Below are positions 1 to 7,981 of a DNA stretch of 64,000 nt, in pieces (the stretch's first letter is position 1; every line of letters begins with the position of its first letter). Source of the stretch: Edaphobacter lichenicola (GTDB lineage: Bacteria > Acidobacteriota > Terriglobia > Terriglobales > Acidobacteriaceae); contig NZ_JACHDY010000005.1 of assembly GCF_014201315.1 (NCBI RefSeq), forward strand, positions 367,324-431,323, written 5' to 3'. The notes under the pieces were generated by a model. That model ran no database searches, was not told the origin of the DNA, and saw only the letters and a list, made by a program, of their open reading frames with translations. Position numbers and translations under genes: made by a program.

Positions 1-1953
1 AAAAGCAGAGGGTACAGCCTTCGTTACGTCGTCAATAATTCCGACGATGCCAAGCACGGGAGTCGGATAGATCCCCTCGCCCCTGGTCTCGTTGTAGAGC
101 GAGACATTGCCACCTGTAACCGGAGTTCCCAGCGCGATGCAAGCCTCGGCAATCCCATCGATCGCCTGCGAGAGCTGCGCCATAATCTCCGGCTTCTCCG
201 GGTTCCCGAAGTTCAAACAGTTGGTAGCCGACACCGGCATTGCGCCGGTGCAAGCGACCTTCCGCGCAGCCTCGGCCACCGCGTGCGTCGCACCCAGCTT
301 CGGATCGAGATAGGTCCAGCGCCCGTTGCCGGCCAGCGCCATCGCCAGTCCACGATCGCCCTTTACCGTCTCTGAAAACTCGTGGGAAGCATTGGGCGCA
401 ACCACCGGGTTCGCTGCATCTTGATTGTCGGTGGCAAGTGTCGCTTCACCTTTGGGGGTCGAAGAGGCCACCAGGTCGGCTAACTTACCGAGCAATCCCT
501 GATGGTGCGCCGCTCCAGCACTTTTGCCGGTGCCCTTGATGCGGATCACGCCGGCTTCACCGCCGGGGCCCTGCACCGTGTTGGTCTGCACCATTGAGTC
601 GTACTGCTCGAAGACCCAACGCTTATCGCAGATATTCGCGCTTGCCAGCAGCTTCTTCAGATCCGCTGCGTAATCACTAGGCTTCTTCAACTCTTCGAGC
701 ACATGGGCCGGAGGATCGAGCGGCACCGGGGCCTTCCAGACGCCTACTGGCCGGTGATAGAGCGGAGCATCATCAGTCAGCGAGCGATTCGGAATATCAG
801 CCATCAGTTCGCCATGTTGCGTGATCACCATGTTCGGCTTCTCGGTCACTACTCCGACGATCGAAGCATCAAGACCCCACTTGGCGAAGACATCGAGAAC
901 CTCCTGCGCTCGCGGCTTGTCGGCCACCAGCAGCATTCGCTCCTGCGACTCGGACAACATAATCTCGTAGCTCGACATTCCTGTCTCGCGTTGCGGCACC
1001 AGATCCAGCTCCACCGTCAATCCAAGATCTCCGCGTGCACCCATCTCGCAGGTCGAGCAGGTCAGACCAGCCGCGCCCATATCCTGAATCCCTAGGACCG
1101 CGCCGGTTGCCATTGCCTCAAGGCAGGCCTCGAGCAGCAGCTTCTCGAGGAACGGATCGCCCATCTGCACGTTGGGCCGCTTCTGCTCCGAGCCTTCGGT
1201 GAACTCTTCGCTCGCCATCGTGGCTCCGTGGATTCCATCGCGGCCAGTCTTTGCGCCAACGTAGATCACCGGATTGCCGACGCCGGTGGCCTTCGCATAG
1301 AAGATCTCGTCGCTGCGTACCAATCCGAGGGCAAACGCATTCAGCAGCGGATTGCCGGAGTAGCAGGCTTCGAACCGCGTCTCACCGCCGACGTTCGGTA
1401 CGCCGAAGCAGTTTCCATAGCCCGCGACGCCATGGACCACGCCGGTGGCGATCTGGTGATTTCTGCGGCGCAGGGCTTCATCCGGCTCAGCCTCATCGAG
1501 TGGACCGAAGCGCAGCGAATCCATCACCGCCAGTGGCCGCGCATTCATCGTGAAGATGTCGCGAAGGATTCCACCGACACCCGTAGCTGCACCTTGATAC
1601 GGCTCGATGTAGCTGGGATGATTGTGCGATTCGATCTTGAACGCGCAGGCCCACCCATCGCCTACATCGATGATTCCGGCATTTTCTCCGGGGCCCTGCA
1701 CCACGCTCCCTGGCCCGGTCTTGCGCTCGCCCCTGGTGGGCAACCGCTTGAGATGTACGCGCGAGGACTTGTAGGAGCAGTGCTCGGACCACATCACGGA
1801 AAAGATCCCCAACTCGGTGAGGGAGGGGGTGCGTCCAAGGGCTGCTTCGAGGCGCGTGTACTCCTCCGGGGTGATACTGTGCTGCTTGAGCAGCGCCGGA
1901 GTAATGGTAGCTGGGGAGGGGGCTTTGTCTTGCTGGGCTTGCAGATTTGGCAT
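1..1953 (-). CDS. purL: Phosphoribosylformylglycinamidine synthase subunit PurL (C-terminus beyond window)
   Basis: Converts formylglycinamide ribonucleotide to the amidine with ATP and glutamine-derived ammonia, in purine biosynthesis (cytoplasm). Reading leftward from an ATG at 1953, the frame stays open for 651 codons to the window edge. The N-terminus carries the typical [18 protein letters not shown] stretch, followed by [20 protein letters not shown] with the catalytic-region histidine, the [11 protein letters not shown] segment and [12 protein letters not shown]. Small-type PurL is about 740 residues, so roughly 90 C-terminal residues lie outside the window. The small form needs separate PurS and PurQ partners, which are not seen here. 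No frameshift was noticed. The identification is firm; only the end is missing. Confidence 0.96.
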   Translation of the reverse strand, partial: MPNLQAQQDKAPSPATITPALLKQHSITPEEYTRLEAALGRTPSLTELGIFSVMWSEHCSYKSSRVHLKRLPTRGERKTGPGSVVQGPGENAGIIDVGDGWACAFKIESHNHPSYIEPYQGAATGVGGILRDIFTMNARPLAVMDSLRFGPLDEAEPDEALRRRNHQIATGVVHGVAGYGNCFGVPNVGGETRFEACYSGNPLLNAFALGLVRSDEIFYAKATGVGNPVIYVGAKTGRDGIHGATMASEEFTEGSEQKRPNVQMGDPFLEKLLLEACLEAMATGAVLGIQDMGAAGLTCSTCEMGARGDLGLTVELDLVPQRETGMSSYEIMLSESQERMLLVADKPRAQEVLDVFAKWGLDASIVGVVTEKPNMVITQHGELMADIPNRSLTDDAPLYHRPVGVWKAPVPLDPPAHVLEELKKPSDYAADLKKLLASANICDKRWVFEQYDSMVQTNTVQGPGGEAGVIRIKGTGKSAGAAHHQGLLGKLADLVASSTPKGEATLATDNQDAANPVVAPNASHEFSETVKGDRGLAMALAGNGRWTYLDPKLGATHAVAEAARKVACTGAMPVSATNCLNFGNPEKPEIMAQLSQAIDGIAEACIALGTPVTGGNVSLYNETRGEGIYPTPVLGIVGIIDDVTKAVPSAF

Positions 1954-1998
1954 GGCTCGCTAGTTAAGATTGTCGCATGCTCAGCCGTCCTCCGCACT

Positions 1999-2895
1999 TT
2001 AGCGCCGCTCGAGGGCCGCGCGATCCCACCTCGCCACATCGGCTGCTGCGCCGTAGGAGCTCTCCAGAAACTCCATCACCGCCTTCTCCGGGGACCCGAG
2101 CGACCGTACGGCGTCGTACTTGAAGACAAACTCTCCTAATGCTTTATCCCATCCTGCACCGTCAGGCCGGATCTTCGCGTCGGCGAGGCCGTCGGGCACC
2201 GGAGCCGCATAGCAGTAGAACGCCGCTGCACCATAGCCGCCGGTTCCTGGCCAGAACCCCGCCGAGATGACCTCATGCGAGTAGGCCTCGCGCTGAATCA
2301 TGTCTGCACCTGGCCTCGGCGGCGCACGCCTGCCGGAGAACCGCGTCACGGCCAGGTCGAAACTTCCCCAGAAGAAGTGGATCGGACTCACCTTGCCGAG
2401 AAACCCCGTCTCCCAGGCACGAAAGACCTTCTCGGCGTGCGTCAGGACCTGCCAGAAGCGGTGCACATACTCCGGATCGTAGGAGGCGTGCTCGGTGTCC
2501 TGATCGAACCGGATGGGCTTCGCCATCTCGCAGGGCGTGGGATTGATCGTCACCGAAACTCCGAGCTCCTTCAGGCAGCCTAGATACTCTGCATAGAAGT
2601 CGGCGACGCTGCGGGGCTTCAGCTTCATCGTCTGGGTTGCACCGGATCCCATCCGGAGATGGAGCTCATGCACCAGAAAGTCGAACTCGATGTCGAGCAC
2701 GTCGTCTTCGTAGTCCATCGCCGAGGTGCCCAGCCCCCGGGCAGTGACATAGAGGGGCACATTCCACCAGTGGTTCTGGAGCGGAGTGAGCGCCAGACGG
2801 GTCTTGCCGACGATCTGAGTCCACATATGCAGGGTATCGGCGGTGGCTGCCCAATCACTCCACGCCAGCTCAGGCCACTGCGGAACTCCACTCAT
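1999..2895 (-). CDS. DUF5996 family protein
   Basis: A 298-residue cytoplasmic protein with no signal peptide. The N-terminal W..W..T.DTLHMWTQIVGK segment, the NHWWNVPLYVTARGL segment and the acidic DIEFDF stretch match the DUF5996 family, whose biochemical role is not known to me. The start at 2895 is chosen because AGGAG lies just upstream; an in-frame start at 3069 would add 58 unconserved residues. It ends 46 bp upstream of the purL start on the same strand, so the two may be co-transcribed, although the functions are not obviously linked. Confidence 0.85.
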   Translation of the reverse strand: MSGVPQWPELAWSDWAATADTLHMWTQIVGKTRLALTPLQNHWWNVPLYVTARGLGTSAMDYEDDVLDIEFDFLVHELHLRMGSGATQTMKLKPRSVADFYAEYLGCLKELGVSVTINPTPCEMAKPIRFDQDTEHASYDPEYVHRFWQVLTHAEKVFRAWETGFLGKVSPIHFFWGSFDLAVTRFSGRRAPPRPGADMIQREAYSHEVISAGFWPGTGGYGAAAFYCYAAPVPDGLADAKIRPDGAGWDKALGEFVFKYDAVRSLGSPEKAVMEFLESSYGAAADVARWDRAALERR

Positions 2896-3077
2896 AATGC
2901 CTCTCCTCGAAAGATCACCAGTAGCCGAAAGCATACGCCCGCAGGGTAGAAGCCAGTGCGTGTCTGGAGAAGATCGCTTGTGAATGCAGCGAACTTCAGG
3001 AGGGTGATGAAAAGGTGCCCTCAGAAACGAAAGGCAGACCTCAGCGGCTAAAGGCGCAATGCAATCCAAGCTTTCGC

Positions 3078-3097
3078 GGCACGGCTGAAGCCGTGCC
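3078..3097. repeat. Perfect hairpin GGCACGGC-TGAA-GCCGTGCC
   Basis: An 8 bp perfect stem with a 4-base loop, between the end of dut and the start of the DUF5996 gene. It has no T-run on either side, so it is not a classical intrinsic terminator. It could be a dispersed REP-like hairpin or a weak terminator for dut. Confidence 0.6.
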
Positions 3098-3130
3098 CTT
3101 AAGCAAAACCGACTTTTTCAGCAGCCTCTT

Positions 3131-3170
3131 AGAGACAATGCACTAGCTTTAGAGACAATGCACTAGCTTC
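3131..3170. repeat. 20 bp tandem duplication across the dut stop codon
   Basis: The 20-base unit AGAGACAATGCACTAGCTTT occurs twice back to back, differing only in the last base. The right copy contains the dut stop codon (CTA on the plus strand at 3163). The left copy is a duplicate of that stop region and lies downstream of the gene. Confidence 0.85.
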
Positions 3171-3615
3171 CGCTGCTGCCGAAACCGTTTGCTCCGCGTG
3201 GAGCTTCGACCAGCTCGCTTACCTCTTCGAAGGCTGCTTCGATCCTGCGTACGATCCGCAGCTGAGCGACTCTGTCCCCGGCCTTGATCTCGACTGCTTT
3301 CGTGCTCAGGTTCGTCATCACGACCTTGATCTCCCCGCGATATCCCGGATCGATGACGCCAGCCAGTGTGGTGACTCCCTTCACTGCAAGTCCGGAGCGG
3401 TCTTCGACCAGTGCTCCATGGGTTGCGGGAAACTCCATCGCCACGCCTGTCGCTACCGGCATCGTGATCCCGGCGTCGAGGGTCGCTCCTGCGACTGCAT
3501 AAAGATCCGCTGCCAGATCCCCAAACTCTCCAGTGTGCGCGTACTTCGGCAGCTGAGCCTCGGGCTGCAACTTCACTACGCGAATCCGCACGATATCTCC
3601 CGACTCCAACGCCAT
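3163..3615 (-). CDS. dut: Deoxyuridine 5'-triphosphate nucleotidohydrolase (dUTPase)
   Basis: Hydrolyses dUTP to dUMP and pyrophosphate, keeping uracil out of DNA and feeding dTMP synthesis. All five trimeric dUTPase motifs are visible: GDLAADLYA, EDRSGLAVKGV, GVIDPGYRGE (with the catalytic Asp), GDRVAQLRI and the C-terminal RGANGFGSSG arm. The start at 3615 is preceded by GGAGG at good spacing and gives 150 residues, the normal length. Longer in-frame starts (3693, 3930) would add tails absent from the family. Motif 1 reads AADLYA rather than the common AGxDL, a mild variation. It is divergent from the gene at 3800. Confidence 0.95.
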   Translation of the reverse strand: MALESGDIVRIRVVKLQPEAQLPKYAHTGEFGDLAADLYAVAGATLDAGITMPVATGVAMEFPATHGALVEDRSGLAVKGVTTLAGVIDPGYRGEIKVVMTNLSTKAVEIKAGDRVAQLRIVRRIEAAFEEVSELVEAPRGANGFGSSGS

Positions 3616-3739
3616 CAAACCCTCCGAAAAACCTTCATCGAACTCTATTCTTACCCGAACCGGAGTTACTGCCCTTTTATCCACATCCCCCATAGCATTT
3701 ACCGTTCCGGTATCCCACCTTTGGGGGAGAACCACGCGC

Positions 3740-4855
3740 TCATTTTTCGTCTTTTCCTCGCTCTCCGGGCGTCCAATCAATAGCGAGGGACGTCTTGATA
3801 TGCAGTGCCCGAACCAACAGGAGAGTCGTATCGTGGCCATCAACGCCGAACAGCTGACTGCACCTGCTTTGCGCGGAACAACTGACCCTTCGCCGGTTAT
3901 CTGGCTGAAACGGCTCATCGACAGCGGCACCCTTTATATCCCGCAGAACCTGAACCCGAGCCAGTTTGCTACGCTGCAGGCGATCACGCTGCTTCTGTCG
4001 CATCCGGGGTCGCGTTACGCGGCTTGCCGTTTGGACGCCAGCCTCGCTTTGAGCGCCGGCGAGGCCGAGCTCGATGCTCCGGCTCCGCCGATCGCCTTCG
4101 ACTACCGCCTGGGCCTGGACGAGCTTGAGACAATCACCCGCACCCGTACCGGCTACTCCTTCACGGAGCTCCACACCGACCTGCAGGACGCCATCCTGAG
4201 CCTGATCGCTACCCGCGACCTGACTACCCGCAAGCTCGACCTCGCCCGCTGGCTCGCTGAGCTCCACACCCATACTCTCGCGCTGGCTGCTTGAGGGTTC
4301 GTGCTGGCTGGGTGCTGGTTCGGTTGCGCTCGAGGCGCGTAGATAGAAGCCTGAAAGCTTGTCGACAAAGTCATCATCGTCTTCGTCTTCGTCTTCGTCT
4401 TCGTCGAGGGCCAGGTCGGCTTTGGGGTCGTAGTCTTCGGGAATCTCTACTGTGGCTCCGGGTTGGGCGAGGTCGAGGCCGTCGGGGCCGGACTCTACGT
4501 CGCGGACGACTTTGGGGGCGTAGGGTTTGGTGTTGAGGCTGGCGGCGTTGTTGGAGGCCAGCTGCAGGCCGTAGAGGAGGGCGGTGGCGCGGCGGGTGTC
4601 CAGATTGCCGGTGGCGAGGGCGTTGATGACGACGGAGAGGGCGACCTGAACGGATTCGCGGTCCTCAAGGGTGTTGAGCTCGATGTGCTGGCCGGGGATG
4701 AGGTAACCGCGGGTGGCGTCGTTGTGGCGGAAGCGCTTGTGGCTCTGGTGGAGACGTGAATGGAAGTAGCACCAGATTCCGTCGGTGAGGGACGGGGCCT
4801 GGCAGCGCGTGCCGTTGGTCTTGATGTGGCGGCAGAGTGTGTATTTCATGGACAT
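3740..4855 (-). CDS. Conserved Cys/His N-terminal protein of unknown function, with antisense-derived tail
   Basis: The first ~185 residues look conserved and gene-like: CRHIKTNGTRCQAP and CYFHSRLHQSH form a C-x8-C / C-x2-H cluster that may bind metal. These are followed by GYLIPGQHIELNTLEDRESVQVALS, an ALATGNLDTRRATALLYGLQLASN helix and an acidic run DEDEDEDEDDDDFVDKLSGFYL. An AGGAGG site sits before the ATG at 4855. After about residue 190 the frame stays open to 3740 only by running codon-for-codon antisense to the 3800-4294 gene, and it loses normal composition there. The true C-terminus is therefore uncertain: read-through, a frameshift, or an unusual real tail. A copy of the GGGGTACCCC element lies directly upstream. 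Function unknown. Confidence 0.6.
   Translation of the reverse strand: MSMKYTLCRHIKTNGTRCQAPSLTDGIWCYFHSRLHQSHKRFRHNDATRGYLIPGQHIELNTLEDRESVQVALSVVINALATGNLDTRRATALLYGLQLASNNAASLNTKPYAPKVVRDVESGPDGLDLAQPGATVEIPEDYDPKADLALDEDEDEDEDDDDFVDKLSGFYLRASSATEPAPSQHEPSSSQRESMGVELSEPAGEVELAGSQVAGSDQAQDGVLQVGVELREGVAGTGAGDCLKLVQAQAVVEGDRRSRSIELGLAGAQSEAGVQTASRVTRPRMRQKQRDRLQRSKLARVQVLRDIKGAAVDEPFQPDNRRRVSCSAQSRCSQLFGVDGHDTTLLLVRALHIKTSLAIDWTPGERGKDEK
3800..4294 (+). CDS. Hypothetical protein, possibly gluconate 2-dehydrogenase subunit 3-like
   Basis: 164 residues, no signal peptide. The C-terminal part (YRLGLDELETI, then SFTELHTDLQDAILSLIA) resembles the gluconate 2-dehydrogenase subunit 3 pattern in which a Gly-Leu helix precedes an FxxL..xxQ..hL helix; this is a weak, memory-based similarity. 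Codon choice is typical of the window's genes, which favours this strand over the antisense frame covering the same bases. It is divergent from dut (185 bp between starts). The ribosome site before 3800 is poor, so translation may start elsewhere. Confidence 0.6.
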   Translation: MQCPNQQESRIVAINAEQLTAPALRGTTDPSPVIWLKRLIDSGTLYIPQNLNPSQFATLQAITLLLSHPGSRYAACRLDASLALSAGEAELDAPAPPIAFDYRLGLDELETITRTRTGYSFTELHTDLQDAILSLIATRDLTTRKLDLARWLAELHTHTLALAA

Positions 4856-4861
4856 CCTCCT

Positions 4862-5145
4862 GGGGGTACCCCCCCTTATTACCTTTGTGTAAGCCCTTTT
4901 ATTTGAGAGAGATGGCGGAGGTTTAGTCCGCTAAATACTTACAAACAAAAGGGTTGCCTGCAGATTATTCTTTCTAAAGGGTTTAGGTTAAAAACAGAAG
5001 CCCCGGCCGGTTGGCTCGGGGCTGATTTTGAATCTACCTACAAGGTTATCAGGTTGAGGGAAACTCATGCGCCAGCTCGATTTTGTTTGTTTTGTGATGG
5101 TTAGAGGACTTTGGGGGTTGACATGTGATTTTTCGGGGATATTTC
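4862..5145 (+). repeat. Composite element copy A (GGGGTACCCC palindrome to TTGACA block)
   Basis: The blocks in order are: palindrome GGGGGTACCCCCC (4862), TTATTACC then GTAAGC (4876-4894), GGGTTGCCTGCAGATT (4951-4966), AAAGGGTT (about 4976), hairpin AGCCCCG/CGGGGCT with TTTT following (4999-5030), TTTTGTGAT, and GGGGTTGACA (5114-5123). A second copy at 54565-54846 has the same blocks at nearly identical spacing (palindrome to GGGTTGC 84 versus 85 bp; GGGTTGC to hairpin 48 versus 51 bp). The hairpin resembles an intrinsic terminator. Copy A lies head to head with the Cys/His protein gene at 4855, so it may supply that gene's promoter region. Confidence 0.8.
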
Positions 5146-5357
5146 GCATGGGTGAAGGTAAAAACGGTTTCCTCCACTCCCCCTTCGATTCCGCTCATGG
5201 TTCGGCCGGAATGACGGTGGGTATGTAGTTTTGGCGAAGTAAAGATGTTTGGAGTTCGTTCGCCAGGTGTAGTCGGAGCGAAGTGCGCTCCAGTATAAGG
5301 ATCTTGAAACGGAGCTGCCGCTTATGAGACGGTGGTCGTTCGGGCAGGAGGCTGACG
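5146..5357. other. Non-coding stretch between element A and the lipoprotein gene
   Basis: No ORF with coding character. It contains an imperfect copy of a dispersed hairpin-like motif, TTCGATTCCG followed by CGGCCGGAATGACGGTG (about 5178-5219), related to the motifs near 5949, 15964, 22220 and 32162. AGGAGG before 5358 is the lipoprotein's ribosome site. Confidence 0.5.
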
Positions 5358-5921
5358 ATGCGGCCTAAGGGTTTCCTGGTAGTCGTGGTTGCGCTGGGCG
5401 CCGTGGTGTTAACAGGGTGCAGGCGGGTGGCGCCGATGAGGATGGATTCCTCGACTCCGGTGTCGGTGGCTATCTCGCCAAATGGGGGATCGGCACAGAG
5501 GCTTACGGCAGTCTTTCAAGACCCTAAGGGTGGGGCGCATATTCGCGAGGTAACGGTGTCGGTGATGTCGGGTGGGCTGCGTCCGGGGGATCAACGGCAG
5601 TGGTCGGCGAAGCAGTGCCTGATGCGGTATGACGTGCAGGCGCAGGATATCAACCTGGTTCCGAATATGGGTGGGGTGTGGGGGACGCATCCGGCGAAGG
5701 TGGGGAGCTCGTCGGTGGTGAAGAACTCGCAGTGCACGGTGATGGCGGCGGGTGCTTCGTCGCAGGTTGCGGGGAAGAGTCTGACGGTGAGTCTTGTGGT
5801 GGAGTTTGCGCCGGAGTTTTCGGGGGAGAAGCGGATTTATCTGCAGAGCGAGGATGCGGAGGGGGTTTGGAGCGCTAACTATCAGCAGATGTTCGGCAGC
5901 TTGACGGTGGCTTCGCGCTGA
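5358..5921 (+). CDS. Putative secreted lipoprotein, beta-sandwich type
   Basis: 187 residues. A positively charged N-terminus and hydrophobic segment are followed by the lipobox LTGC (Cys about residue 21), so it is probably a lipid-anchored envelope protein. The mature part reads SVAISPNGGSAQRLTAVFQDPKG..., with later AKQCLMRYD, VVKNSQC and GEKRIYLQSEDAEG. This pattern recurs in acidobacterial surface proteins as an all-beta module with two conserved cysteines (about residues 83 and 124, possibly a disulphide). AGGAGG lies upstream of the ATG. It is a single gene, convergent with the rhomboid-like gene. Function unknown. Confidence 0.75.
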   Translation: MRPKGFLVVVVALGAVVLTGCRRVAPMRMDSSTPVSVAISPNGGSAQRLTAVFQDPKGGAHIREVTVSVMSGGLRPGDQRQWSAKQCLMRYDVQAQDINLVPNMGGVWGTHPAKVGSSSVVKNSQCTVMAAGASSQVAGKSLTVSLVVEFAPEFSGEKRIYLQSEDAEGVWSANYQQMFGSLTVASR

Positions 5922-5948
5922 GAGACTGGGGTTGTTCGAGCGGACAGC

Positions 5949-6020
5949 AGATCCCTCCGCTGCGCTGCGGGATGACAACAAAATTGCGGATGACACGCAC
6001 GGTGCGCGATTTTGCGGGAT
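5949..6020. repeat. Dispersed GATCCCTCCGCTGCGC...GGATGACA motif
   Basis: A short imperfect hairpin (ATCCCTCCGCTGCGCTGCGGGAT) followed by repeated GGATGAC words, lying between two convergent genes. Relatives sit at 15964-16073, 22220-22274 and 32162-32184, always at gene ends. Confidence 0.55.
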
Positions 6021-6059
6021 GACGAACAGAGGCAAACGATAAGCTTCGTGGATTTTTCT

Positions 6060-6887
6060 TTAGTTCATCCAGCGCTTGTCGTTGGGGTTCTTGCGGAGCT
6101 CGTCTGGGTCTACGTAGCGGCCGTCCTTGTCGAAGTGGACCTCGCGGTTCTGCTTGCGCATGTAGACCTCGAACTTGCGGGCGGCGCGACGGCGCTTCCA
6201 TCGGTAGTAGCGGTTGCGGACGCCGAAGTACTGCTCGGAGGCGGCGAAGGCCAGGCCGCGGCGGGGGGCGAACTTGACAAAGAGCGCGCCGCAGAGAGCG
6301 CCCGAGAGCTGGATGAGCGCGTTGAAGCTGTCGGCCTGCTTGAGCAGGATGGCGATGGCGATGAGGATGTAGATCGCGACCATGTACTTGGCCTTGATGC
6401 GGAGGACAAACCAGAGGAGGAACTCCTGGTCGCCGAAGATCATGGCGATGGCGACCATGAGGCCGAAGATGCCGGACCAGGCTCCGGCGGCGACGATGTC
6501 GGGACGCAGGCCGAGGACGTGAGTGAACGAGATGGCGGAGGCGAGGATGGCGCCGCCGATGACGGAGGTGAGGTATAGCTCGGCCAGCCAGCGGCCGCCA
6601 AAGGAGGGTTCGAGGAGGGAGCCGGTGAACCAGAGGGTGAGCATGCCGAAGAGGATGCCGAGGATACCCTGTTCGACGAAGGAGTAGGTGAGGAGCTGCC
6701 AGATTTCGCCGTGGAGGACGGCGAGGGGCTCGAGGATGAGGTGGGCGAGGAGGACGGCCTGAAGTTGCGGGGCGAGCCAGCGGAGGAGGAGCAGGCCGAA
6801 GAAGCTTCCGACGTTCAGAAGGATGAGCTTGCGGGTGGTGCCTTCGAAGGCGGGGAGAGCTAGCGAGATGGGGCCGGAACGGGGCAT
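6060..6887 (-). CDS. Rhomboid-like membrane protein lacking the catalytic histidine
   Basis: 275 residues with about six hydrophobic segments between residues 20 and 205, then a basic cytoplasmic tail (RNRYYRWKRRRAARKFEVYM). The fold resembles rhomboid intramembrane serine proteases. GAWSG at 135-139 occupies the GxSG position with Ser138. In the final helix, where active rhomboids have an AHxxG motif, the sequence is IQLSG (Gln193). The Ser-His dyad is thus incomplete, suggesting a pseudoprotease used for binding rather than cutting. The extended charged C-terminus (HFDKDGRYVDPDELRKNPND) is unassigned. No strong ribosome site precedes 6887. It is convergent with the lipoprotein gene. Confidence 0.75.
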   Translation of the reverse strand: MPRSGPISLALPAFEGTTRKLILLNVGSFFGLLLLRWLAPQLQAVLLAHLILEPLAVLHGEIWQLLTYSFVEQGILGILFGMLTLWFTGSLLEPSFGGRWLAELYLTSVIGGAILASAISFTHVLGLRPDIVAAGAWSGIFGLMVAIAMIFGDQEFLLWFVLRIKAKYMVAIYILIAIAILLKQADSFNALIQLSGALCGALFVKFAPRRGLAFAASEQYFGVRNRYYRWKRRRAARKFEVYMRKQNREVHFDKDGRYVDPDELRKNPNDKRWMN

Positions 6888-6952
6888 GCTTTTGTTATTT
6901 GATCATAGGCTTTTGGTGGGTGGTAAGTTTAGGCACTGAATATGACTAAGCC

Positions 6953-7384
6953 TTAAGAAAACTTCAATTCGGCATTACCGGAAAGGTTTTCTTCGACTAA
7001 TTGAAGTTCGATCAGGAAGCGATCCAAAGCTGCCAGCTCGAAGTCCGCAATTACCACGGCGGATTGATTCGCACCTTTTCGATTGAAATCCGCCTCAATG
7101 GTCGCTTGAAGGACAACATGGCCGGCCAAGTCTTTGCGATAAAGTTGCAAACGAACCGCGCCGCCAGCCCATGTGGGTCCAAATGCTCCGAAGACAAATT
7201 CTCTTGCGTCGTCTCGAGATTTTGGGAAATCACTTAAAGCAGCAACAGCTTTGTGCAATTGACCGACCCCAACATAGACGTTGGTGGTACCGCCAAACTT
7301 CCCGTTGTCGGCGACGATGCGCAATTCGATGATGTCACTGTCGTGGTACAGATAGGTAAATCTCAATCCGGTAAATGACGGCAT
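6953..7384 (-). CDS. Conserved hypothetical protein
   Basis: 143 residues, soluble, with AAGGAG before the ATG. The sequence alternates beta-like segments: LRFTYLYHDSDIIELRIVADNGKFGGTTNVYV, a middle AALSDFPKS, then EFVFGAFGPTWAGGAVRLQLYRKD and a C-terminal helix LDRFLIELQLVEEN. I have the impression of a widespread uncharacterised family of small beta-rich proteins with a GAF.P..AGG.. core, but can name no function. It lies on the same strand as, and downstream of, the DUF1905 gene (53 bp gap). Confidence 0.7.
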   Translation of the reverse strand: MPSFTGLRFTYLYHDSDIIELRIVADNGKFGGTTNVYVGVGQLHKAVAALSDFPKSRDDAREFVFGAFGPTWAGGAVRLQLYRKDLAGHVVLQATIEADFNRKGANQSAVVIADFELAALDRFLIELQLVEENLSGNAELKFS

Positions 7385-7437
7385 TTGCTCCTTAAGGTTT
7401 CCGCTCCCGCAGAATTATGTTTTCGACGACGGAGTTT

Positions 7438-7704
7438 CTAGATGCGATCTTCGAGGTGCACCTTGACCTGGTCGCCTGTCTGTTTGCCGATTGCCTTGCG
7501 GATGTCTGCTTTTACGGGGAGTTTGTGGGTGCCGTCGCCGAGGGCCATGAAGGAGCTGCGGAAGGGGTGGCCGTCGATCTTTCCGGTGACCTTGACGAGG
7601 CGGCGTGTGCCGAAGAATTTGACGGAATCGGGCCATACTACGTAGGTCCAACCACCCTTGGCGGGGCTTTTTTGCAGGGTTGCGTTGAAGGTTTTGTTCA
7701 GCAT
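7438..7704 (-). CDS. DUF1905 domain protein
   Basis: 88 residues. The pattern [48 protein letters not shown] and [14 protein letters not shown] is the small beta-barrel DUF1905 domain, whose role is unknown. The start at 7704 has GGAGGT nine bases upstream. Reading further upstream to 7923 would translate the palindromic repeat, so that extension is rejected. Cytoplasmic. Confidence 0.88.
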   Translation of the reverse strand: MLNKTFNATLQKSPAKGGWTYVVWPDSVKFFGTRRLVKVTGKIDGHPFRSSFMALGDGTHKLPVKADIRKAIGKQTGDQVKVHLEDRI

Positions 7705-7785
7705 TGGGTGTGACCTCCGTTTGCCTGGAGCAATACTAGTCCAGGAATGACGGATGGAGCGATAGAAGCTGTTTTCTCGCGCTTT

Positions 7786-7978
7786 GTCCTGCCGGACGGG
7801 CCCACTACGCGTGGGGCGGTCACTTCGTGATGGGTATACCCCTTCGGTTGGCGCTCCAGTTGGTCGCGAGCGATGATCGTGCCGACCAACGGGAGGACCT
7901 GTGCCGGTCGTTTGCCACGACAAGGTATACGCGTCACGAAGTGACCGCGCTCCGCGCAGGAGGCTCGAGCGGCAGGAC
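7786..7978. repeat. Palindromic junction element, copy 1 (two arms)
   Basis: The left arm starts GTCCTGCCGGACGGGC and contains GGTCACTTCGTGA and TATACC. The right arm is its reverse complement: GGTATACGCGTCACGAAGTGACCGC and ending GGCAGGAC. The inner stem is degraded on the left (GTTGGTCG) and intact on the right (CCGACCAACGGGAGGACC). It ends 3 bp before the M28 peptidase stop codon and starts 82 bp upstream of the DUF1905 start. Confidence 0.9.
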
Positions 7979-7981
7979 GAC

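Noticed and set aside
3078..3097. Intrinsic terminator for dut
   Set aside because: Strong hairpin but no T-run in the dut direction; kept only as a hairpin repeat.
7705..7923. N-terminal extension of the DUF1905 protein
   Set aside because: It would translate repeat copy 1; a good ribosome site exists at 7704.
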